Positions 45,024 to 53,283 of a stretch of 64,000 nucleotides of DNA are shown here, piece by piece. A program made the position numbers and the translations under genes. Every line of letters begins with the position of its first letter. Positions within the stretch are counted from its first letter, which is position 1. Source of the stretch: Limnoglobus sp043757025. GTDB taxonomy: Bacteria > Planctomycetota > Planctomycetia > Gemmatales > Gemmataceae. Location: NCBI GenBank assembly GCA_043757025.1, contig JAYVQG010000185.1:1-64000 (forward strand), written 5' to 3'. Below the pieces are notes generated by a model, which saw only the letters and a list, made by a program, of their open reading frames with translations, was not told where the DNA came from and ran no database searches.

Positions 45024-46001
45024 ATGTCGAAATTGACGCACGGTATCCGTTCGGTGAAGATCGAGAATTTTCGTTGCATCGACAAACTGGAACTCGATTT
45101 CACGGATCCGCAAGGCCACCCGAGCGACATCGTCGTAATCGGCGGTCCGAACGGCAGCGGCAAGACAGCCGTGCTGGAGGCGTGCGTACTCGCCTTGGGC
45201 GGGGAATCGCTCTTGAAGGGGTCGAAGGGACAAAAGGCGATTCGGGATAGAACGCGAAAAGCGACAATATCGATCACCTATTTCAACGAATCGGATGGCA
45301 AAGTTCAGGAGCAGGATGTCCGATATAACATCGATTACGTCACTGTGTCGGCGACAATCGATGGAGTGCCCATCAGCCCGGCAAATGCAATCCCTCACCT
45401 CTACATTTCATCGAACCGGATACCAAAGCTCGTAGGACCGTTGCCTATTTCCAACGACTACGGGATTGAGAATGGACTCCCTTTCATCAAGCAAAGGCTG
45501 ATCAATCTCAAAGCATTTGAACTCATGGGTGGACATCGTCACCCGTTACATGATTTCGAGTACGAACTTAAGGCGTTGAGCAACGTCTGGCAGCAATTTT
45601 ATCCTTCGTCGAACGCACAATTCACGATTGAACCCGCCAGCGTTATTGCGTCAGCTGGATTTGATGTCTATTTAACCGACAATCAGCGTAGGATTTCAGT
45701 CGATCAGTTCAGTTCTGGCCAGATCGAATTGTTTGCATTTTTCGCCACATTATTACAAACCAGGGAGTTTTCTAAGGTGATCTTCATCGACGAACCCGAA
45801 CTGCACCTCGATCCGCAATGGCATGCAACGCTCCTTCACGAGATGCGACGGTTTTTGCCGAATGCGCAATTCATCATCGCGACGCATTCACCGCAGATTT
45901 ATGATTCGGTGTACTCTGACCAAAGACATTTTTTGGTCGCCGACGATGATCCACGTTCACAATTCTGGAAGTCTACTGAAACGAAGCTGGTCGTCGCATG
46001 A
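45024..46001 (+). CDS. AAA/ABC-type ATPase, AriA-like (candidate PARIS defence component)
   Basis: A 325-residue RecF/SMC-like ATPase of the AAA_15/AAA_21 type. Walker A is GGPNGSGKT at residues ~40-48; the ABC signature region is FSSGQIELFAF near 229; Walker B is VIFIDEPELHLD near 252-263; the H-loop histidine is in IATHSPQI. There is no coiled coil, and the length is compact, as in AriA. It overlaps the next gene by four bases (ATGA). The partner is a DUF4435/TOPRIM-like protein, which matches the AriA-AriB layout of PARIS. GGAG lies 7 bases before the ATG. Base composition turns AT-rich after the first ~60 codons. Confidence 0.8.
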   Translation: MSKLTHGIRSVKIENFRCIDKLELDFTDPQGHPSDIVVIGGPNGSGKTAVLEACVLALGGESLLKGSKGQKAIRDRTRKATISITYFNESDGKVQEQDVRYNIDYVTVSATIDGVPISPANAIPHLYISSNRIPKLVGPLPISNDYGIENGLPFIKQRLINLKAFELMGGHRHPLHDFEYELKALSNVWQQFYPSSNAQFTIEPASVIASAGFDVYLTDNQRRISVDQFSSGQIELFAFFATLLQTREFSKVIFIDEPELHLDPQWHATLLHEMRRFLPNAQFIIATHSPQIYDSVYSDQRHFLVADDDPRSQFWKSTETKLVVA

Positions 46002-46834
46002 ATGACGCTGCGCACCTCGATTCGTTTTACAAGGCGGGTCGGATCGTATTGTGGGTGGAAGATTCGCTCACACGCGATTACCTCCGCGCGGCATGGAGAA
46101 GCCCCGTTGATATTGCCTTCTTCGTCGCTAATGGCGGCGAACACGTTCCATCATTAGCGACCGCAGCACGACAGAATTCACCAGCGTTTCAGCACGTCTT
46201 CGGAATCCTCGATCGCGATTTCGGTTACTCGAATCGTGCGAGTTGGAACACTGCTGACAATTTCTATTTGCCACGGCATGAGATCGAGAATTATCTACTG
46301 GATGCCGATGCATTTACGGCATCCCGATACAATACCAGAAATCGAAGCTGTTCAGATGTAACGACAGAAATACAACGACTCGCAAAACTACAACCCGCGT
46401 GGCTGGCTTGTCGACAAACTCTTAAAACTCTTCGACACCAAGCTACGGATGGATTTTCAAGATCGCCGAGTTTGCTCGATATCGTGGATCCTCCTACAGC
46501 GGTCAACCATATTGTGACTTTGCCCTGGTTTCAACAAGTCGCATCCCGATTGACATTTTCATTAACCGTCGTTGAAACTTCGAGGCGCATCGACGAGGCG
46601 ATTGTCAGGTATCATACCGATTTGCTAACTGATGACTGGGTTGCGAATTTTTCTGGTAAAGAGATATTCCGCCAACTTCGAGCTTATACATACCTACCGC
46701 CACATAAGACCGGCAACCTTGACAACGACTTCGCGATAAGCGTCGGTTCGTGGCAAGCGGCGAACGACCGGGTGCCGCCCGACATACACGATTTGCTATT
46801 ATCTCTGCGTATGCGTGTCGGTATCCATCCATAA
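45998..46834 (+). CDS. DUF4435/TOPRIM-like protein, AriB-like (candidate PARIS effector)
   Basis: A 278-residue protein. Residues 15-100 follow a TOPRIM-like order: WVEDSLTRDYL with the catalytic glutamate E21, then FGILDRDFG with D72/D74, then HEIENYLLD. This is the DUF4435 pattern seen in the PARIS effector AriB, where TOPRIM activity cuts tRNA after release from AriA. The rest is helical and unassigned. It overlaps the ATPase gene by four bases and ends 16 bases before nuoD. The assignment rests on motifs and gene order; an ordinary OLD-like repair pair is the alternative. Confidence 0.72.
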   Translation: MNDAAHLDSFYKAGRIVLWVEDSLTRDYLRAAWRSPVDIAFFVANGGEHVPSLATAARQNSPAFQHVFGILDRDFGYSNRASWNTADNFYLPRHEIENYLLDADAFTASRYNTRNRSCSDVTTEIQRLAKLQPAWLACRQTLKTLRHQATDGFSRSPSLLDIVDPPTAVNHIVTLPWFQQVASRLTFSLTVVETSRRIDEAIVRYHTDLLTDDWVANFSGKEIFRQLRAYTYLPPHKTGNLDNDFAISVGSWQAANDRVPPDIHDLLLSLRMRVGIHP

Positions 46835-46850
46835 TCAACAAGGTTCATCC

Positions 46851-48023
46851 ATGCCGACAGAAACGATCGAGTTCGATGTTCGGACCGATGAGATGCTCAT
46901 CAATATGGGACCGCAACATCCGAGTACGCACGGCGTGTTGCGGTTGGTCATTCGCACCGATGGCGAAGTCGTTCGCGATGTCGTTCCGCACCTCGGTTAC
47001 CTGCATCGTTGCGCGGAGAAAATTGGCGAAAATGTTACTGTCTTGCAATTTATCCCTTACACGGATCGAATGGATTACCTCGCCGCGATGAACATGAATC
47101 TCGGCTATTCGTTGACGGTCGAAAAATTATGTGGGATGGTAATACCCGAAAAAGCACAAGTGTTGCGCGTATTGATCTGCGAGTTGAACCGCATCGCTTC
47201 GCACCTCGTTGGCATGGGGGCGTACGGCCTCGACCTCGGCAGTTTCAGCCCGTTTCTGTATGCGTTCCGCGAACGCGAACATATACTCGATTTATTTGAA
47301 GATGCATGTGGCGCGCGGCTCACTTATAGTTACCTCACGATCGGTGGTGCCCACGACGATTTGCCCGATGGCTGGCTCGAACGTTGCCGCAAGTTCCTCG
47401 AATACTTCAAGCCGCGCATCCCCGAATATCACGCGATGCTGACGGACAATCATATCTTCGCGAAGCGCACGGCGGGCGTCGGCGTGCTCGGTCGCGACAT
47501 GGCCATCAACTACGGTTGCAGCGGCCCCGTGTTGCGGGCTTCGCTCGACCGAACGAAAGCCGATCCGCTCTGGGACTTGCGCAAAACCGAACCATATTCC
47601 GGGTACGAATTCTACACGTTCGACGTGCCCGTGCCGCCGTTCGACCGCGCGCCGCCGGGTGCGATCATCGGCGATTGTTGGCACCGTTTCTACGTGCGAA
47701 TGTTGGAAGTCGTCGAGAGTATTTGCATCTGCGAACAGGCGATGGAAAAGTATCCGACCGCAACCGGTTCGCACCGAATCGAACCGCCACGCACGCTGAC
47801 GCCGGGCGAATGTTACCTGGAAACCGAGTGTCCGCGTGGGCAGATGGGCTTTTATATCGTCGGCCGGCCGAGCAAGGAAGCGGTGCCACTGCGGGTCCGC
47901 GCTCGCTCGGGTTGCTTCTCGAATCTCAGCGTCGTCGAAGAACTCTGCCGTGGCTGCCTCGTCGGCGACATCCCCGCCATCCTCGGCAGCTTCGACGTCG
48001 TGATGGGTGAGATAGATCGCTGA
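46851..48023 (+). CDS. nuoD: NADH-quinone oxidoreductase subunit D
   Basis: A 390-residue 49-kDa-type subunit of complex I. Recognisable blocks are INMGPQHPSTHGVLRL, PHLGYLHRCAEKI, YTDRMDYLAAMNMN, FREREHILDLFEDACGAR, the quinone-site neighbourhood TYSYLTIGGAHDDLP, and the C-terminal VGDIPAILGSFDVVMGEIDR. The protein forms part of the quinone-binding cavity at the membrane interface. No other nuo gene is visible in the window; usually nuoD sits between nuoC and nuoE/H. AAGG lies 7 bases before the ATG at 46851, just after the defence-like pair. Confidence 0.95.
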   Translation: MPTETIEFDVRTDEMLINMGPQHPSTHGVLRLVIRTDGEVVRDVVPHLGYLHRCAEKIGENVTVLQFIPYTDRMDYLAAMNMNLGYSLTVEKLCGMVIPEKAQVLRVLICELNRIASHLVGMGAYGLDLGSFSPFLYAFREREHILDLFEDACGARLTYSYLTIGGAHDDLPDGWLERCRKFLEYFKPRIPEYHAMLTDNHIFAKRTAGVGVLGRDMAINYGCSGPVLRASLDRTKADPLWDLRKTEPYSGYEFYTFDVPVPPFDRAPPGAIIGDCWHRFYVRMLEVVESICICEQAMEKYPTATGSHRIEPPRTLTPGECYLETECPRGQMGFYIVGRPSKEAVPLRVRARSGCFSNLSVVEELCRGCLVGDIPAILGSFDVVMGEIDR

Positions 48024-48105
48024 TGCCGGAAGGGGCGTAGGAATGGTGCCACGTGTGCGCTGCGAACGACATTCCCTTTCGCCGGCGATTGCCGATACTG
48101 ACCGC

Positions 48106-48834
48106 ATGGATGTTTCCACCGAAGAATTGTTCGATGTCGTCGATGCGGCAGTGCGCGACTTGCTCGTACGGGCGGCGGTCGTCGAGCCGCCGGTCGATGC
48201 GCTCTGGATCGCCCAGCGAATCTTTGGAATGCGCATCGTTTACTCCGAGCCAGACGATGGCCTGCCGCCGCAATATGGCGATCCGCCGAAGCGACGGCCG
48301 GGGCCGAACAGCATCGTGCTGCGCGAGGAACAGTCGAACGAAGCCCAACATAGCGTGGCAGCGAAAGCGATCGGCAAACGGATGTTGCCGCTGATTTTCC
48401 CGAAGCTCGGCATCGCGGACGGCACGGAAAATCCGTCGTCGCGGAACGCGCTGGTTGCGTTGGTCGTGCCGCGATTATTGCTGCCGACGCGCTGGTTCGG
48501 CCCCGATGCGCGAAAGTCCGGTTACGATTTGCTTGAAATGAAGGAGCGATATTCCAGCGCGGGGTACGAGACGATCGCGCACCGCATGTTGGATGTCGAC
48601 GACGAATCGTGCGTGATTGCGATTGTCGACGATCGTTCGGTGGTGTCGCGGCGTGGAAATCGCTTCCAGGCAACGCGAACCTTGACCCCTGCCGAGCGTA
48701 TCTGTTCGGAGCGAGTCGAAGAAACGAACGAACCGGCACGGGTGCGCAAAGACGACTGGACGGCATGGGGTTGGCCGACCGTTGGCATTCCTTTTCGCAG
48801 GATCATTTTGCGTGCGGTGCCCGATGAGATATAA
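48106..48834 (+). CDS. Degenerate ImmA/IrrE-like protein
   Basis: A 242-residue protein whose layout follows the ImmA/IrrE (DUF955) family: an early segment (PVDALWIAQRIFGMRIVYSE), then the region where HExxH normally stands, here NEAQHSVAAKAIGKRM, then RNALVALVVPRLLLPTRWF and DLLEMKERYSSAGYETIAHRML as in the helical part that follows the zinc site. The HExxH zinc motif is missing, so no peptidase activity is expected; it may sense or bind a partner. The C-terminal ~70 residues are not recognised. Start at 48106 (MDVSTEEL); no clear ribosome site. Confidence 0.65.
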   Translation: MDVSTEELFDVVDAAVRDLLVRAAVVEPPVDALWIAQRIFGMRIVYSEPDDGLPPQYGDPPKRRPGPNSIVLREEQSNEAQHSVAAKAIGKRMLPLIFPKLGIADGTENPSSRNALVALVVPRLLLPTRWFGPDARKSGYDLLEMKERYSSAGYETIAHRMLDVDDESCVIAIVDDRSVVSRRGNRFQATRTLTPAERICSERVEETNEPARVRKDDWTAWGWPTVGIPFRRIILRAVPDEI

Positions 48835-48849
48835 TGCTGGGAATCGAAC

Positions 48850-48892
48850 CCCGGCGGCCGGCGCAATTTGCGTGTCGACCGCCGGGTTTTTT
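48850..48892 (+). terminator. Terminator after the IrrE-like gene
   Basis: CCCGGCGG pairs with CCGCCGGG around a loop of about 21 bases that can fold on itself, followed by six T. Confidence 0.7.
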
Positions 48893-48965
48893 CCCCTTAT
48901 GTGTAACAGTTTCGGCGGTATTTCCGCTGAAATCGAGACGGTCTTAGGATCGAGGAGTGGCGTCC

Positions 48966-49454
48966 ATGGCCGAACAACGAATCCCCATGACGCGAGCCGG
49001 ATACGACAAGCTCAAAGCCGAACTGGATCGGCTGCGCGGCCACGAAATGATCGAGATCACGAAGCGCGTGGCCACCGCCCGCGACCTCGGCGATCTCTCC
49101 GAAAACGCGGAGTATCATGCGGCACGCGAAGATCAGGGCCAACTGCAAGCCAAGGTCAACGAGATTGCCGACCGGCTCAATCGCGCGCAAATCCTCGACC
49201 CGAACTTGCTGCCCAAAGATACCGTCGTCTTCGGTAGCAAAGTGAAAGTGCGCGACCTCGAATTCGACGAAGAAGAAACCTTCGAGTTGGTCGGCCCCGG
49301 CCAGGAAAACCCCGAGAAGGGACGCATCCTCACCGATAGCCCGATCGGCGAAGGGTTGATCGGCAAGAAGAAGGGCGAAGTCGCCGAGATTCACGCACCG
49401 AAGGGCACGATCCGCTTCAAGGTGCTCGAAATCTCGGCCGCGAAAATCGACTGA
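48966..49454 (+). CDS. greA: Transcription elongation factor GreA
   Basis: A 162-residue GreA/GreB-family factor that enters the RNA polymerase secondary channel and triggers cleavage of backtracked RNA. The N-terminal coiled coil carries the acidic tip in ARDLGDLSENAEYHAAREDQ, near residues 40-58; the C-terminal FKBP-like domain runs from about 80 (VVFGSKVKV, GRILTDSPIGEGLIGK). Length is standard. The ATG at 48966 has GGAG 9 bases upstream; a GTG at 48957 is too close to that site. Confidence 0.95.
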   Translation: MAEQRIPMTRAGYDKLKAELDRLRGHEMIEITKRVATARDLGDLSENAEYHAAREDQGQLQAKVNEIADRLNRAQILDPNLLPKDTVVFGSKVKVRDLEFDEEETFELVGPGQENPEKGRILTDSPIGEGLIGKKKGEVAEIHAPKGTIRFKVLEISAAKID

Positions 49455-49464
49455 CAACCGGCGG

Positions 49465-51507
49465 CTATATCGCCCGGTCCACGGACTCCAACCACGCCAG
49501 CGCGGCGGCGTCGCTCGGCATACGCCAGTCGCCGCGTGGCGACAGGCTCACCGAGCCGACCTTCGGACCATCCGGCAAGCACGATCGCTTGAATTGGCTA
49601 GAAAAGAAGCGTGTCACGAACATCCGCAGCCACTTCTGAATCTCTGCGGGCGTCCAGGCACGGTCGAACTTCGCCTGCTTTGCGAGGTAGAAGATTTTGT
49701 CCGGCGGGCTGCCCCAACGCAGGAAGTGGTACAGGAAAAAGTCGTGCAGTTCGTACGGCCCGATCGTCGCTTCGGTCGATTGCGCGATGCTGCCATCGGC
49801 GGCGGTCGGCAACAATTCGGGTGAAATTTCCGTATCGACCACATCGAGCAACGTCGCTCGCACATCGCCGTCGAATTCGTTTTCTGCCGCCCATCGCACG
49901 AGGAATTTGACGAGCGTTTTCGGGATGCTCACGTTCGGGTTGTACATGCTCATGTGGTCGGCGTTGTAGGTACACCAACCGAGCGCGAGTTCGGACAAAT
50001 CGCCGGTGCCGATGGTGAACCCGCCGTTCATCAGCAAGCTCGTCCGCATTCGTGCCTGGACGTTTTCAAAGACCAGATCGTGACGCCGTTCGGCGGGCAA
50101 CACGCGCAGTTTCTCGCCGAGCGATTCGCCGGTTTCGCCCAGCAACGATATGCCGAACGGCGAATGGTTCAGTGCCCGCATCTGTTGCATACACATCTCG
50201 CGAATGTCGGTTTCGCGTGCGGTCGTGCCGAGTAGCGCCATCAGCGATTGGGCGTTGCCTTTGGTGCGGCGCGTCGTGCCGTAACCGGGCATCGTCAGCG
50301 CGAGAATCTTCGTGCGGGGCGCGCCGATCGCGTCGAGCGTTTTGCACAAAACGAGCAACGCCAGCGTCGAATCGAGGCCGCCCGACACGCCGATACTGAC
50401 GTTCGGCATGCCGATATGCTCGAGCCGTTTGGCCAGCCCCGCGACTTGCGTGTGAAAGATTTCTTCGCAGCGTTCGCGCAGTGTCGCCGGGTCCGAAGGC
50501 ACGAACGGGTGCGGGTCGATGTGCCGTGCGAGCGTCTCGGGGCGTTCGGCGTTCGGGATGCTGAAGTGGACGCGGCGGAAGCTGCGTTTCAGTCCGGGTT
50601 CCGAATGCGATTCGTTAAAACTGGTACCCGCGTGGCGATCGCGTTCGATGTGCTGAAGGTCGAGATCGGCCACGAGCAACTGCCCACTGCGCTGAAAACG
50701 CGGCGATTCGGCGAGGATCGAACCGTTCTCGGCGATCATCGCGTGGCCGCCAAAGACGATATCGGTCGTCGATTCGCCGACGCCGGAGGAAGCGTAAATG
50801 TACCCCGCGACGCACCGCCCCGATTGCCCTGCGACGAGCTGCCGACGGTACGCGGCCTTGCCGATCGCTTCGTTACTCGCGGATAAATTCGCCAGCACCG
50901 TCGCGCCGTTCACCGCCTGAATCGCACTCGGCGCGACCGGCATCCAGACGTCTTCGCAGATTTCCACGCCGAGCACGAACCCCGGCGACGTGTCGCATTC
51001 AAATAGCAAATCGGTACCGAACGGCACCGTCTGCCCGGCGAGTGTCATCGCGGTGGAAAGCGCATTCCGCGCGGGGGCGAAGTAACGTGCGTCGTAAAAT
51101 TCCTTGTAGTTCGGCAGGTAGGTTTTCGGGACGATGCCGAGCAACTTGCCGCCGCGAAACACGGCTGCGCAGTTGAAGACCATGCCATCGAGCGACAACG
51201 GCAGCCCGACGATGCCGACGCCACTGAAGCACATATCGGCCGCCGAAAGCAGCGTTTCCAGAGCGTTTTCGGCAGATCGTAGTAGCGTTGGCTGGTGGAA
51301 GAGATCGTGGCACGTGTAGCCCGTCAGCCCGCATTCGGGGAAGACAACGACGCGCACGCCGCGCTCCTCGGCATCGCGAAGCAGGTCGAGCGTACGCTCG
51401 GCATTGAACCGGCAATCGGCCACGCGGAGTTCGGGCACAGCCGCAGCCACGCGAAGAAACGATAACATCGGCATGGTTCGCTCGGGCATCGGAGTGGGGT
51501 CATTCAT
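49465..51507 (-). CDS. nadE: Glutamine-dependent NAD(+) synthase
   Basis: A 680-residue two-domain enzyme. The N-terminal ~300 residues are a nitrilase-like glutaminase with Glu in VVFPECGLTGYTC, Lys in VPKTYLPNYKEFYDARYF, and the active-site cysteine in LGVEICEDVWMP. The C-terminal NAD synthetase domain has the P-loop SVGVSGGLDSTLAL-type sequence (IGVSGGLDSTLALLV). It amidates NaAD to NAD+ using glutamine. The start MNDPTPMPER at 51507 overlaps the upstream gene's stop by a few bases, so the three genes 49465-52080 form an operon. Confidence 0.95.
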   Translation of the reverse strand: MNDPTPMPERTMPMLSFLRVAAAVPELRVADCRFNAERTLDLLRDAEERGVRVVVFPECGLTGYTCHDLFHQPTLLRSAENALETLLSAADMCFSGVGIVGLPLSLDGMVFNCAAVFRGGKLLGIVPKTYLPNYKEFYDARYFAPARNALSTAMTLAGQTVPFGTDLLFECDTSPGFVLGVEICEDVWMPVAPSAIQAVNGATVLANLSASNEAIGKAAYRRQLVAGQSGRCVAGYIYASSGVGESTTDIVFGGHAMIAENGSILAESPRFQRSGQLLVADLDLQHIERDRHAGTSFNESHSEPGLKRSFRRVHFSIPNAERPETLARHIDPHPFVPSDPATLRERCEEIFHTQVAGLAKRLEHIGMPNVSIGVSGGLDSTLALLVLCKTLDAIGAPRTKILALTMPGYGTTRRTKGNAQSLMALLGTTARETDIREMCMQQMRALNHSPFGISLLGETGESLGEKLRVLPAERRHDLVFENVQARMRTSLLMNGGFTIGTGDLSELALGWCTYNADHMSMYNPNVSIPKTLVKFLVRWAAENEFDGDVRATLLDVVDTEISPELLPTAADGSIAQSTEATIGPYELHDFFLYHFLRWGSPPDKIFYLAKQAKFDRAWTPAEIQKWLRMFVTRFFSSQFKRSCLPDGPKVGSVSLSPRGDWRMPSDAAALAWLESVDRAI

Positions 51508-51928
51508 CGTCGATGACGAGCGATGCGAGTATCGCCCGCAATACATCTTCGTTCCGGTCGCGGTCGTACTCGCTCACCTGGTACATCACGAGCACCGGGC
51601 CTGCCGGAGCTTGTAGGCAGCGCGTCTGGCAATGCACCGTCGTATCGAGCGTCAGGAAGTCGATATCGTGGCCGAGTGCTGGCTCGCCGGCGAGCGATTC
51701 GATGGCGTCGACGACGTCGATTTCCTTGTATTCTTCGCGAAGCGCCGCAAGCACTTCCTCGACCACAGCCGCAGGCGATTCGGCACCGGGTCGCAAGCCG
51801 ACGATGACGAACGCGGTGTCCGCACTTTCAACGGTGGCAGTCCAGCCGTCGTCGTCCTCTTGCACGTCGAGCGTCCAGTTCGAGGGGTATTGGAAGGCAA
51901 TCCCCGATCGGTCGAAAGTCGCAATCAT
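51500..51928 (-). CDS. Hypothetical DcrB/PsbP-like protein
   Basis: A 142-residue protein with no signal peptide: FQYPSNWTLDVQEDDDGWTA at the start, AAVVEEVLAALREEYKEIDVV in the middle, and TRCLQAPAGPVLVMYQVSEYD near the end. The beta-strand pattern resembles small DcrB/PsbP-like folds (FxxPxxW start). Function unknown. Its start overlaps the 51-residue gene upstream by four bases and its stop overlaps nadE, so all three are translated together. Confidence 0.75.
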   Translation of the reverse strand: MIATFDRSGIAFQYPSNWTLDVQEDDDGWTATVESADTAFVIVGLRPGAESPAAVVEEVLAALREEYKEIDVVDAIESLAGEPALGHDIDFLTLDTTVHCQTRCLQAPAGPVLVMYQVSEYDRDRNEDVLRAILASLVIDDE

Positions 51929-52080
51929 GCCGAGATTATCCGTACGTCCGATGACTGTGTTGGCGTGTCCAGGTACTCGCTATAGTCGGTGTCGTCGAGA
52001 TCCGCAAACGCGATTCCCGCGAGCGCGGACATTTCGCCCGGCGTCCATTCCGAATCGTCGTAGGTCCGTTCGATACTCAT
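51925..52080 (-). CDS. 51-residue small protein, first gene of the nadE operon
   Basis: An open frame encoding MSIERTYDDSEWTPGEMSAL and a further 31 residues, ending in the tetranucleotide overlap ATGA with the next gene. GAGGTGA lies 5 bases before the ATG, an unusually good ribosome site. The sequence is acidic and helical with no membrane segment or known motif. Too short for a family assignment, but its context makes it very likely real. Confidence 0.75.
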   Translation of the reverse strand: MSIERTYDDSEWTPGEMSALAGIAFADLDDTDYSEYLDTPTQSSDVRIISA

Positions 52081-52218
52081 GGAGTCACCTCGGGTAACGA
52101 ATTCACATTCTACTCCGATACGCGATCATTTTCCTCCGAATGCACTGGCGGCGCGAAACCGTTGCCGATAGTATGACTTTGAATTACCATTTGTTCTGCT
52201 TTATCCGGAGTTGTAACA

Positions 52219-53157
52219 ATGTCATCCTTCGTTCCTCGGCGCTCGCCGCGCGGCTTTACGCTCATCGAATTGCTCGTGGTCATCGCGATCATTGCGATCC
52301 TCATCGGGTTGTTGTTGCCGGCCGTGCAGAAGGTGCGAGAGGCGGCGGCGCGGGCGAAGTGTACCAACAACCTCAAGCAGATCGGCACCGCGTTCCACAA
52401 CTATCACAGCACGTTCGAGCGCTTCCCGGCGGGGTTCAATTCGCAGTCGGTCACCCTCGATTCGGAAAGCACGGGGCCGGGCTGGGGTTGGGGCGCGATC
52501 ATCCTGCCGTTCATCGAACAGGACAACTTGTATCGCCAGATCAACCAGAATTTGGACATCGCCGACCCCGTTCATGCGAACGTCCGCGTGCAAATTCTGA
52601 ACACGTATCTCTGCCCGTCGGATGCGCCACCGCGACCGATCGTTTCGCTCACGGGTGCAGGTCTTTCGCCGATCTGCGATGTCGCGTACGCCAACTACGT
52701 CGGCGTCGGTGGCACCTTTGAAGTCTCGGTATTTCCCGACACGAACACCGGCGTTTTCCTCCGCGATCGTACGCTGAAAAGTCGCGGTTTCCGAGTGACC
52801 GACATTACCGACGGCTCGAGTAACACGATGATTGGCACCGAACGCGAGAGCAAGCGATCCCCGAAGACGACGTGGGTCGGCGCAGTCACCGGTACGCTAG
52901 TTCAGCCGCTCAACCCGGCGTTCGGCGAAGAAGAATCGCACATTTTGTGTACCACGAATACGGGCGAAGCGATCGAAGGCCGCACGCCGAACAACGCGCT
53001 CGGCCACGTCGAAGATGCGAGCAGCAAGCACACCGGCGGCGTGAACATCCTGCTCGGCGATGGCTCGGTGCGGTTCCTGCGGCAAACGATTTCGCCAGTC
53101 ACGTGGGAAGCCCTCGGTACGCGAGCCGGCGGCGAAGTGAATGTGAATCTGGACTAG
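52219..53157 (+). CDS. DUF1559 (type IV pilin-like) protein
   Basis: A 312-residue protein. It starts with a type III/prepilin leader (RRSPRGFTLIELLVVIAIIA), followed by IGLLLPAVQKVREAAARAKC and NNLKQIGTAFHNYHSTF: the standard N-terminus of DUF1559/SBP_bac_10 proteins, with a prepilin peptidase site after Gly and the +5 Glu conserved. The C-terminus has the NILLGDGSVRFLRQTISPVTW block common to the family. Hundreds of such proteins occur per planctomycete genome; they probably form minor-pilin-like assemblies, but function is unproven. Confidence 0.95.
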   Translation: MSSFVPRRSPRGFTLIELLVVIAIIAILIGLLLPAVQKVREAAARAKCTNNLKQIGTAFHNYHSTFERFPAGFNSQSVTLDSESTGPGWGWGAIILPFIEQDNLYRQINQNLDIADPVHANVRVQILNTYLCPSDAPPRPIVSLTGAGLSPICDVAYANYVGVGGTFEVSVFPDTNTGVFLRDRTLKSRGFRVTDITDGSSNTMIGTERESKRSPKTTWVGAVTGTLVQPLNPAFGEEESHILCTTNTGEAIEGRTPNNALGHVEDASSKHTGGVNILLGDGSVRFLRQTISPVTWEALGTRAGGEVNVNLD

Positions 53158-53161
53158 CTAG

Positions 53162-53265
53162 TAGCCCTCTCGCTCCGCGAGAGGAAAGCGAGTATCGGTT
53201 GCGTAGACCGTAGATAGATTCATTTGCGATGGTTCTTGCTTCCCTCTCGCGGAGCGAGAGGGCTA
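53162..53265. repeat. Pair of inverted 23-bp REP-like hairpins (REPIN-like)
   Basis: TAGCCCTCTCGCTCCGCGAGAGG at 53162-53184, written here in pieces TAGCCCTCTCGC and TCCGCGAGAGG, is answered by its exact reverse complement at 53243-53265. Each arm also folds on itself (CCTCTCGC / GCGAGAGG). This is the arrangement of a REP doublet between two co-directional genes. Confidence 0.85.
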
Positions 53266-53283
53266 CATAAAAACTGACACTCT

